NCBI GenBank assembly: GCA_032251515.1
Contig: JAVVDU010000009.1
Span: 1 to 64,000 of the forward strand
DNA: 64,000 bases
From: Carthagonibacter sp032251515
GTDB lineage: Bacteria > Gemmatimonadota > Gemmatimonadetes > Palauibacterales > Palauibacteraceae
Direction: 5' to 3'
Below, piece after piece: positions 53,844-60,977 of the stretch. The translations under genes and the position numbers were made by a program. The notes beneath the pieces were generated by a model. That model saw only the letters and a program-made list of their open reading frames with translations. It was not told the origin of the DNA and made no database searches. The stretch's first letter is position 1. Every line of letters starts with the position of its first letter.

Positions 53844-55712
53844 GTGCCATCCATACGCAACATCGCGATCATCGCGCACGTCGACCACGGGAAGACGACC
53901 CTCGTCGACCAGCTCCTGCGCCAGGCCGGGGCGTTCCGCGCCGGGCAGGACGTGCAGGAGCGCGTCCTCGACTCGAACCCGCTGGAGCGCGAGCGGGGGA
54001 TCACGATCTTCTCGAAGAACGCGGCCGTCCACTGGCGGGCCGCGGACGGGTCCGACGTCAAGATCAACATCGTCGACACGCCCGGGCACGCCGACTTCGG
54101 CGGCGAGGTGGAGCGGATCCTCCGCATGGTGGACGGCTGCCTGCTGCTCGTCGACGCGTTCGAAGGCCCGATGCCGCAGACCCGCTTCGTGACCCGGAAG
54201 GCCCTCGAGCTGGGGCTCCACCCGGTCGTCGTGATCAACAAGGTCGACCGGCCCGACTCCGACCCGGAACGGGTCCACGACGAGGTGCTCGACCTGCTGA
54301 TCGAGCTGGAGGCGAGCGACACGCAGCTCGACGCCCCGTTCGTCTACGCGTCGGCCCGGGACGGATGGGCCTCTAGCGATCCCGGCGCCCGCAGCGGCAC
54401 GCTGACGCCGCTGTTCGAGACCGTGCTGCGCTCCGTGCCTCCGCCGCGCGGCGAGCCTGACGGTCCGTTCCAGCTCCTCGTCTCGACCCTCGACCACTCG
54501 CCCTACCTCGGCCGCCTGGCGATCGGCCGGATCGAGCGGGGCCGGGTGCGGGCGGGCGACACGATCGCCGCCTGGCAGCTCGGCGCCGATGCGCCCGGCG
54601 CTCCGTCCCGCGTCTCGAAGCTGTTCGGCTTCGAGGCTCTCGGCCGGGCCGAGATCGAGTCCGCCGCGGCGGGCGAGATCGTGGCCGTCGCCGGGATCGA
54701 GGGTATCGAGATCGGGGCCACGCTGTGCGACCCGGAGGCGTCCGAGCGCCTGGCCGGTATCGCCGTCGAGCCCCCGACCCTGTCGGTGGAGTTCCGGCCC
54801 AACACCTCGCCGTTCTCCGGGCGGAGCGGCCGCTTCGTGACCTCCCGCCAGCTGCGCGACCGCCTGCTGCGCGAGGTGCAGAGCAACGTCGCGCTGCGGG
54901 TGGAGGAGACCGAGGAGCCCGACCGGTTCCGCGTCGCGGGCCGCGGAGAGCTCCACCTGGCGATCCTGATGGAGACGATGCGGCGGGAGGGGTACGAATT
55001 CGCGGTCTCGCGGCCGCACGTGATCACCCGCCCGGGCCCGGACGGCCGGATCCAGGAGCCCTACGAAGAGGTCGTGGCGGACGTCCCCGCTTCGATGGTG
55101 GGCGTCGTCATGCAGGGGCTCGGCGAGCGGAAGGGGGAAATGACGGACATGGAGAAGGGCGACGGTGATCTCGTCCGGCTGCACTTCCTCGTCCCGTCGC
55201 GCGCCCTCACGGGCTACCGCTCGGAGTTCCTCACCGAGACGCGCGGCGAAGGCACGCTGCACCGGCAGTTCGCCCGCTACGGACCGTGGGCCGGAGACAT
55301 CGAGGGCCGCCGCACCGGCGCGCTCGTGGCGATGAGCACCGGAACGGCGACCGGTTACGCCCTGTTCAACGTGCAGGAGCGCGGCGGCCTGTTCATCGGC
55401 CCGGGCGCCGAGGTGTACGACGGGATGATCGTTGGCGAGCACGCGCGGGAGAACGACCTCGAGGTGAACGTCACGAAGGGGAAGAAGCTGACCAACGTCC
55501 GGGCCTCCGGGTCGGACGACGCGATCCTGCTCGAGCCGCCCCGCGACGTCACGCTGGAGTTCGGGCTCGAATTCATCGTGGAGGACGAGCTCGTCGAGGT
55601 CACCCCCGACGCGATCCGCCTTCGCAAGCGCTCGCTGAACACCCACGACCGCAAGCGGGACCGCAAGGCCATCGAGGCGCGGGCCGCCGCCGGGCACACC
55701 GCCCGGACCTGA
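53844..55712 (+). CDS. typA: Ribosome-associated GTPase TypA/BipA
   Basis: 622 residues, GTG start. G1 AHVDHGKTT, switch/G2 RERGITI, G3 DTPGHADFGGEV and G4 NKVDRP are all intact. Then EF-G-like domains and a C-terminal TypA-specific region (TKGKKLTNVRASGSDDAILLEPPRDVTLE). It binds 70S ribosomes and assists 50S assembly under stress. It stands alone, divergent from the DUF4837 gene. Confidence 0.96.
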   Translation: MPSIRNIAIIAHVDHGKTTLVDQLLRQAGAFRAGQDVQERVLDSNPLERERGITIFSKNAAVHWRAADGSDVKINIVDTPGHADFGGEVERILRMVDGCLLLVDAFEGPMPQTRFVTRKALELGLHPVVVINKVDRPDSDPERVHDEVLDLLIELEASDTQLDAPFVYASARDGWASSDPGARSGTLTPLFETVLRSVPPPRGEPDGPFQLLVSTLDHSPYLGRLAIGRIERGRVRAGDTIAAWQLGADAPGAPSRVSKLFGFEALGRAEIESAAAGEIVAVAGIEGIEIGATLCDPEASERLAGIAVEPPTLSVEFRPNTSPFSGRSGRFVTSRQLRDRLLREVQSNVALRVEETEEPDRFRVAGRGELHLAILMETMRREGYEFAVSRPHVITRPGPDGRIQEPYEEVVADVPASMVGVVMQGLGERKGEMTDMEKGDGDLVRLHFLVPSRALTGYRSEFLTETRGEGTLHRQFARYGPWAGDIEGRRTGALVAMSTGTATGYALFNVQERGGLFIGPGAEVYDGMIVGEHARENDLEVNVTKGKKLTNVRASGSDDAILLEPPRDVTLEFGLEFIVEDELVEVTPDAIRLRKRSLNTHDRKRDRKAIEARAAAGHTART

Positions 55713-55713
55713 T

Positions 55714-55736
55714 CCGGGGACCCGGCCGGGCCCCGG
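55714..55736 (+). terminator. GC hairpin after typA
   Basis: An 11-bp stem with one bulged A (55714-55725 with 55726-55736) begins two bases after the typA stop. Loop space is minimal and no U-run follows. Confidence 0.35.
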
Positions 55737-55774
55737 GGTCACCTCACCGCCCTGCCCGCGCGCCCCGCGCGGAC

Positions 55775-55803
55775 TTGACACCGCCCCTCGCGGACGCTAC
55801 AAG
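55775..55803 (+). promoter_or_regulatory. Strong sigma-70 promoter for acidic-protein gene
   Basis: TTGACA (55775-55780) and TACAAG (55798-55803) are separated by 17 bases, 65 bases before the ATG. It has a perfect -35 and a good -10. Confidence 0.7.
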
Positions 55804-55868
55804 AGCGCGGATCGGCCCGGCCCCCCGCCGTCTGCCGAGCGACTGGTAACCCCCGCGGAGGAAGACCG

Positions 55869-56254
55869 ATGCCGCAGCTGACCGCCGCCCGTCCGGGCCA
55901 CGACGACGCGACCCTTCCCTGGGTGGCACGGCTGGACGACGACGAGGACATCGAAGAGGAAGTCGAAGAGGACCTCGAAGACGACGACTGGGACGACCTC
56001 GACGACCTCGACGACTGGGAGGACGAGTTCGACGACGACGAGCTCGACGAGGACGAGATCGAGGACTTCGTGGCGGACGACGAGGANNNNNNNNNNNNNN
56101 NNNNNNNNNNNNNNNNNNNNNNNNNNNNNNNNNNNNNNNNNNNNNNNNNNNNNNNNNNNNNNNNNNNNNNNNNNNNNNNNNNNNNNACGACGACGAGCTC
56201 GACGAGGACGAGATCGAGGACTTCGTGGCGGACGACGAGGAAGAGGAGTGGTAG
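55869..56254 (+). CDS. Highly acidic small protein (interrupted by gap)
   Basis: GGAGGAAG lies 9 bases before the ATG. The visible sequence is interrupted by 100 N at 56087. Joining the 55-bp overlapping flanks once gives an uninterrupted 76-residue frame ending DDEEEEW and a TAG at 56254. 42 of 76 residues are Asp or Glu, with periodic Trp (W18, W41, W50, W76). No fold or family is recognised. As scaffolded the reading frame appears broken because 155 extra bases are not a multiple of 3. It has a strong promoter and lies just before tRNA-Ile. Confidence 0.7.
56032..56241. repeat. Scaffold gap (100 N) flanked by identical 55-bp sequence
   Basis: 56032-56086 and 56187-56241 are identical over 55 bases around exactly 100 N at 56087-56186. 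This is the same pattern and length as the first gap. The likely true sequence has a single copy and no missing DNA. Confidence 0.9.
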
Positions 56255-56261
56255 CCGCCGG

Positions 56262-56289
56262 TTGACGCGGGCCGGACGGAGACTACCTT
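56262..56289 (+). promoter_or_regulatory. Sigma-70-like promoter of tRNA-Ile
   Basis: TTGACG (56262-56267) and TACCTT (56284-56289) are 16 bases apart, about 90 bases before the tRNA. Confidence 0.5.
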
Positions 56290-56380
56290 GTCGCCGTGAA
56301 GCGCGGGCCGGCCGAACCGGCTCGCGCTTTCGTTCCCGGGCCGCGGCACCCCGCCGCGCGAGGCCGGCCGGGAGCGAAGG

Positions 56381-56455
<75 letters not shown>

Positions 56456-56622
56456 TCCCCCTGATCGCAATCAGCGCAGTCGGTTACGGGGTGCACACTG
56501 CAGGCTCGCGCCCCTCCTTTGCCCTCGGGTAACGCTCGCCGGTAACAAACGCGCTGGATCGCCGCCTCCATCCGGTATGGTGCGATGTGGAACACATGCA
56601 CCGGCAGCCGATGGGAGGCGAC

Positions 56623-57157
56623 ATGCCCCGGAAGCGAAACAGCCGCATCTACCGGAAGCGGGACCGCTATTACGGCGACTTCCGCGACTACGCGGATGTC
56701 GGCGGGAAGCAGGAGGCCCTCAACCCCGCCGGCGAGCGCCGGGCCACCCGCGACCTCGAGGAGGCCAGGACCCTGGCCGAAGCCCGCATCGAGGAGCTCG
56801 AGCGGCTCCGGAGCAACCGCATCACCGTCGAGCCCGGGTGTGACCTCACCCGGCTCGGTGACTTCGTCGACCACCATCTCGAGCGGGAAGCGGTCCTGAC
56901 GGCAAACACCACGGCGTGGCTCGGGCAGGTGGACCGCCACCTGGAGGAGGCCATTCTGTTCTTCGGCGCAAAGATGAAGCTCCGCGAGATCGGAGCGCCC
57001 CGAATTGCGGAGTATGCCGTACATCTGACGACGGTCCCGAAGCGGGGGCACCCCGATCGCAGGTACGGCGTGATCGGCCCGGGCAGCCAGCGCAAGTACC
57101 TCAACTCGCTCTCCAAGCTCTTCCGGCGCGCGATCGCCGAGGGCCTGGTGCCGCTTC
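56623..57157 (+). pseudogene. 3'-truncated tyrosine recombinase/integrase
   Basis: From the ATG at 56623 (GGGAGG upstream) about 178 codons read as the N-terminal half of a tyrosine recombinase. A basic arm-type region (MPRKRNSRIYRKRDRYYG) is followed by a SAM-like core-binding domain (LTANTTAWLGQVDRHLEEAILFFGAKMKLREIGAPRIAEYAV; SQRKYLNSLSKLFRRAIAEGLV). The sequence should continue into the catalytic R...HxxR...Y domain. Instead it passes directly into an unrelated transporter coding region in another frame at about 57154. Location beside tRNA-Ile fits an integrative element. It is inactive as read. Confidence 0.75.
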
Positions 57158-57747
57158 ACGCCGATGCTGGTGCTGGCGCTGGGGGGCCCCTACATGGTGG
57201 TCTACGGCTCCTACCTGGACGCCGACGAGGACCTGGGGGCCAACGCCCTCTGGACCGTGGGAGGGGATACGGCCATCGGGCTCTTGGCCGGGCTGGCCCT
57301 TTTCCCGGCGGTCTTCGCGCTGGGTCTGGATCCGAGCAGCGGTCCGGATCTGCTCTTCACCACCCTGCCCGAGGTCTTCGCCCGGGTTCCTGCCGCGGCA
57401 CTCTTCGGGGCCATGCTCTTCCTGGGATTGGCCGGCGTGGCGTTCCTCTCCGAAGTGGCGGCCTTCGAGGTCCTGGTGGCCGGCCTCACCGACAACAGCG
57501 GGCTGGATCGGACGCGAGCCGTGTGGATCATGGGGCGGTGGGGTTCCTCTTCTCTCTCCCGCCGACGCTGAACATGGACGTCTTCGTCCCCTGGGACCTC
57601 ACCTTCGGATCCGGGCTCCAGACCGCCGGAATGCTGCTGGCGGTGTGTACCGCCGGGTGGGCTTTCCGGCGGGCCGAGGCGGTGGCCGAGCTGGCCCGGG
57701 ATCAGTCGACTCTCCTCCCTGCCCGGCAGGGGGGCAATGGTGCATGA
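57154..57747 (+). pseudogene. Truncated, frameshifted sodium:solute symporter (NSS-like)
   Basis: A coding stretch with no start of its own. It begins FTPMLVLALGGPYMVVYGSYL and has LLAGLALFPAVFALGL, ALFGAMLFLGLAGVAFLSEVAAFEVLVAGL and LDRTRAVWIMG, matching the second half of NSS-family Na+ symporters. After a run of four G at 57532-57535 the frame is lost. It resumes in the +1 frame as AVGFLFSLPPTLNMDVFVPWDLTFGSGLQTAGMLLAVCTAGWAF and stops at 57747. Adding one G to the run joins the two halves. The N-terminal half of the transporter is absent. Confidence 0.75.
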
Positions 57748-57766
57748 GGACTACTCGGGCCGGAGC

Positions 57767-58951
57767 TCAGGCCTCGAGCGCACGCCCGAAATCCTCCACC
57801 AGGTCCTCCAGGTTCTCGATGCCGACCGAGCAGCGGACCAGCGTCTCGGGGATCCCCAGTGCGGCCCGGTCCTCGGGCGTGAGCTCGACGTGGCTGGTCA
57901 CCGCGGGCGGGCCGATCAGGGTTCCCACCGATCCCAGGCTCGCCGCGCGATGGGCCAGCCGCAGGCGGTCGAGGAAACGCTCCACGGCCCCGAAGTCCCC
58001 CTTCAGATCGAAGCTGAGCAGCCCCCCGAAGCCTCGCATCTGCCGCCGCGCGATTTCGTGACCGGGGTCGTCCTCGAGGCCCGGATGGTAGACACGCTCC
58101 ACGGCCGGGTGCTCGTCGAGGAAGCGAGCCAGTCCGAGGGAGTTCTCGTTCTGCCTCTGCACCCGCAGCTCCAGGGTCTTGATGCCGCGGATCAGCAGGT
58201 GGGCCACCGCGGGGGCCAGGCTCGCCCCGTTGACCTCCCGGAAACGGAAGACCTTCTCGATCAGGTCGGCGCGGCCGCAGAGGATTCCGCCCATGGCGTC
58301 GGAATGGCCGCCGAGGAACTTGGTGGCGCTGTGCACGACCAGGTCGGCCCCGAGCTCGAGTGGGTTCTGGTTGATGGGCGTGGCGAACGTGTTGTCGACT
58401 ACGACCACCGCGCCGGCGGCCCGTCCCGCCCGGGCCAGGCGCTCGATGTCGAGAACCTTCAGGGTGGGGTTGGTGGGCGACTCCAGGTAGAGGAGGTCGC
58501 ATCCCTTCGCCACCGCGGCCTCGAGGGCCTCGTGATCGGTGGTGTCGCAGAGCTCGACGTCCACGCCCCAGCGCGGCAGGAACTCCAGGAAGAGCCGGCT
58601 GGTCCCCCCGTAGGTGTCACGGATGCTGACGACACGACGGCCGGGCTCGAGCAGGGCGAAGTGCAGGTCGCTGATCGCGGCCATGCCGGTGGCGAAGCTC
58701 GTGGCGGCCTCGGCCCCCTCGAGCACCCGCATCTTCTCCTCGAACACCTCGACGGTCGGGTTGGTGTTGCGGCTGTAGATGTGGCCGGGGGTGTCGCCCC
58801 GGCCGGTGGCCAGCCACTGCTCGGTATTGTCGAAGCCGAAGGTCACGCTGTGCACCACGGGCACCTGGGTGGCGCCGTGCCAGGACAGCTCTTCCTCGCC
58901 GCCCCACACGGAGCGGGTGCCGCGTCCGCGGCCGTCTCGTTCGCTTTGCAT
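57767..58951 (-). CDS. Cys/Met-metabolism PLP-dependent enzyme
   Basis: 394 residues. PLP lysine K211 in HSATKFLGGHSDAMGG. Fold-type I signature segments YSRNTNPTVEVFEEKMRVLEGAEAATSFATGMAAI, YLESPTNPTLKVLDI, and C-terminal VTSHVELTPEDRAALGIPETLVRCSVGIENLEDL. Members include cystathionine gamma-synthase, cystathionine gamma-lyase, methionine gamma-lyase and O-acetylhomoserine sulfhydrylase, and the family cannot be split safely by eye. GAGAGA lies before the ATG. It starts 18 bases after the M20 stop, so the two are cotranscribed. Confidence 0.88.
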   Translation of the reverse strand: MQSERDGRGRGTRSVWGGEEELSWHGATQVPVVHSVTFGFDNTEQWLATGRGDTPGHIYSRNTNPTVEVFEEKMRVLEGAEAATSFATGMAAISDLHFALLEPGRRVVSIRDTYGGTSRLFLEFLPRWGVDVELCDTTDHEALEAAVAKGCDLLYLESPTNPTLKVLDIERLARAGRAAGAVVVVDNTFATPINQNPLELGADLVVHSATKFLGGHSDAMGGILCGRADLIEKVFRFREVNGASLAPAVAHLLIRGIKTLELRVQRQNENSLGLARFLDEHPAVERVYHPGLEDDPGHEIARRQMRGFGGLLSFDLKGDFGAVERFLDRLRLAHRAASLGSVGTLIGPPAVTSHVELTPEDRAALGIPETLVRCSVGIENLEDLVEDFGRALEA

Positions 58952-58969
58952 AATCTCTCTCGGGGGGGT

Positions 58970-60139
58970 TCAGGGGCTGGGCTCGGTGGGCCCACAGTAC
59001 TCGATCGCGCTGCGGCGGAGAATCTCGGCCAGCTTCACCACCGACTCGGTCTCCACCCATTCCTCCTCGGTGTGCAGCCCCCCACCGGTCGGTCCGAGGA
59101 CCACGGCGTCGACGCCGGCCTGGCCGAGCAGGGCCGAGTCCTCCCACCAGCCGTGGCCGATGGTGTGCACCGGTTCCTCCCGCACGCTCTCGGCCGCGCG
59201 CAGGACCGTGCCCACGATGGGACGCTCCGGGTCGATCTCGTGGGGCGGCTGCCAGAGGACCTTCTCCACGTCGGCGCGGAAGGTGGGATCGTGCTCGTGC
59301 AGCTTGGCGAGGATGGCCTCGAGCTCGGCGAGGACCTCGTCGTCGCTCTGCCCGGGGACGGTGCGGCACTCCATGTCGATGGTGCACTCGTCGGAGTAGA
59401 TGAAGAGTTGGCGCCCTCCAGAGATCATGGGCACGTGCAACGAGGCCGCACCCAGCAGGGGATGGCTGCGACCCTTCTCCCAACGGGTCCGCAGGCCCTC
59501 GAGGGCCACGAGCACGCGGCCCATCCGCAGGTTGGCGTCGATGCCCACGTCCGGGCGGCCCCCGTGGGCGGTCCGGCCGTGGGTGCGCAGGCGGAAGATG
59601 CCGAAGCCCCGGTGGGCGATGCACACGTCGAGCTCGCTGGGCTCGAGGACGATGGCCGCGTCGGTGAGGCGATGCTCCACGAGGTCGGTCGTGCCGATGC
59701 TGGCGTGCTCCTCGTCGGCCACGAAGGCCAGCACGAGATCACCGTCGAGGGCGGGGTCCTCCTCGTGGATGGCGCGGGCCATGGCGAGCGCGGCGGCCAA
59801 CCCGCCCTTGGTGTCCTGGGCGCCCCGCCCGTAGACCCGCCCGTCGCGCATCTCGGCCGAGAAGGGGTCGGACATGCCCGCCACGCCCACCGTGTCGAGG
59901 TGGACGTTGATCATGAGCGAGCGTCCGCTCCCCTTGCCCCGGCGAGTGGCGAGCACGCTGGCGCGGCCGCGGCCGTGGTCACGCAGCTCGGTTTCCCAGT
60001 TCCACGGTTCGAGGATCCGTTGCACGTGCTCGGCCAGCTCGCGCTCGGCCGGCGCGCCCTCTTCGAGCTCGGGATTGCGCGAGTCGATGCGGATGATCTC
60101 GCGCAGGGTGTCGATCGTGAACTGGCGATCGATGGGCAT
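58970..60139 (-). CDS. M20-family peptidase/deacylase (ArgE/DapE type)
   Basis: 389 residues from the ATG at 60139. The frame continues upstream but only through unrelated DNA. M20 metal-binding motifs HLDTV, GRGAQDTKGGLAAAL and FVADEEHASIG. Dimerisation domain about 180-290. C-terminal DSALLGQAGVDAVVLGPTGGGLHTEEEWV has the family His. It hydrolyses N-acyl amino acids or small peptides. Substrate unknown. A truncated gene ends 7 bases upstream. Confidence 0.85.
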   Translation of the reverse strand: MPIDRQFTIDTLREIIRIDSRNPELEEGAPAERELAEHVQRILEPWNWETELRDHGRGRASVLATRRGKGSGRSLMINVHLDTVGVAGMSDPFSAEMRDGRVYGRGAQDTKGGLAAALAMARAIHEEDPALDGDLVLAFVADEEHASIGTTDLVEHRLTDAAIVLEPSELDVCIAHRGFGIFRLRTHGRTAHGGRPDVGIDANLRMGRVLVALEGLRTRWEKGRSHPLLGAASLHVPMISGGRQLFIYSDECTIDMECRTVPGQSDDEVLAELEAILAKLHEHDPTFRADVEKVLWQPPHEIDPERPIVGTVLRAAESVREEPVHTIGHGWWEDSALLGQAGVDAVVLGPTGGGLHTEEEWVETESVVKLAEILRRSAIEYCGPTEPSP

Positions 60140-60146
60140 GGTGGTC

Positions 60147-60325
60147 CTAGGGCCTCCGGTCGCGGCTCTGCAGCAGATCCACGTAGGCGCGGTAGCGATC
60201 GCGGATCGAACGGACGTACTCCACGGGCTCGCGGCCCCGCACGTATCCGTGGCGGGCCTGGTTGGCCCAGCGGGGCTCTGAGAGCGCCAACATCGCCTCC
60301 ACCACGTGGCCGAAGGGATAGGAAT
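60147..60325 (-). pseudogene. 5'-truncated coding fragment upstream of M20 gene
   Basis: About 58 codons on the minus strand reading YPFGHVVEAMLALSEPRWANQ, RHGYVRGREPVEYVRSI and RDRYRAYVDLLQSRDRRP, then TAG. The codon pattern and its position 7 bases before the M20 ATG mark it as the C-terminus of a real gene in the same operon. The reading frame loses its coding character near 60325, where the sequence becomes unrelated. Family not recognised. It is too short to annotate as a complete gene. Confidence 0.55.
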
Positions 60326-60659
60326 TTCAACGGCCCTCGTGCCTCCGAGGCAGGGGTGCCGGCGAGAACGTAGGACGCCGTGAGCGGGGCCGACAAGTGC
60401 GGCGGAGGGCCCGGGAGCGCGGTCGCGGCGAGCGTGCGGCCGATTGGCGCCCTCTCCGGCCACCCGGGCCCATTCCCCGCGTTCCCCGGGTTTCCCGCGG
60501 TCCATCTTCCACCGGGTCCGGCGGTCGTCGCGGGTTCGTGGCGCGAAGCCGCCACGACTGCTCCCGGGATCCCCGACGGCGGGCGGGCTGATTTCGCGGC
60601 CGACCTCGCCATCGCCCGCGCCGTGGACGGACTCCCGCGGGCTCCTTTTCCGCGAGCGG
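60326..60659. other. Non-coding segment with a 14-bp copy of tRNA-Ile 3' sequence
   Basis: No gene seen. The 14 bases ccacccgggcccat at 60460-60473 match the end of tRNA-Ile (56443-56456) in the same orientation, so it is a possible but weak attachment-site copy. A CCTCG/CGAGG inverted repeat lies near the left edge. The segment lies between the truncated fragment and the transposase remnant. Confidence 0.4.
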
Positions 60660-60900
60660 CGTCGACGACGTGCTGCAGCGGCACGGGCTCGACCCCTGGA
60701 CGAAGCGGCTCGCCCCGGTCGCCTGCTATGGGGCTCCGCCCCGGCTCTCGCCTTGCGGACCCTGGTCACCGCCATCGATCGTCGCAGCAGAACTCGGAGC
60801 CATCCATCGTCGCATCTCCGCCGGACGGTCCCGGAGCAACGGCTGCGTCGAACGACTCCAGGGAGCCATTCGCGAGGAGTGCTGGAAGTCCGCCTGCGCC
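60660..60900 (+). mobile_element. Decayed IS481-like transposase remnant
   Basis: One frame contains LQRHGLDPWTKRLAPVACYG, resembling the helix-turn-helix part of IS481-group transposases. Farther on, NGCVERLQGAIREECWKSA (60838 to about 60895) is the segment around the catalytic Glu of the DDE integrase core. The core between the two is largely missing, there is no start codon of its own and the C-terminus is cut. No intact terminal inverted repeats were found. Non-functional. Confidence 0.6.
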
Positions 60901-60977
60901 GGCTGTAATCGGATCAAGTCGGCAGGATTCGTTTACGTTGATTAAGGAAGCCGAGGAACCCCGACGAGGAGGATCCG

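Noticed and set aside
56087..56186. A CRISPR or tandem-repeat locus suggested by the repeated flanks of N-gaps
   Set aside because: Only two copies exist, both abutting N, and they are explained by contig-end overlap. No repeat-spacer pattern or cas gene is present in the window.
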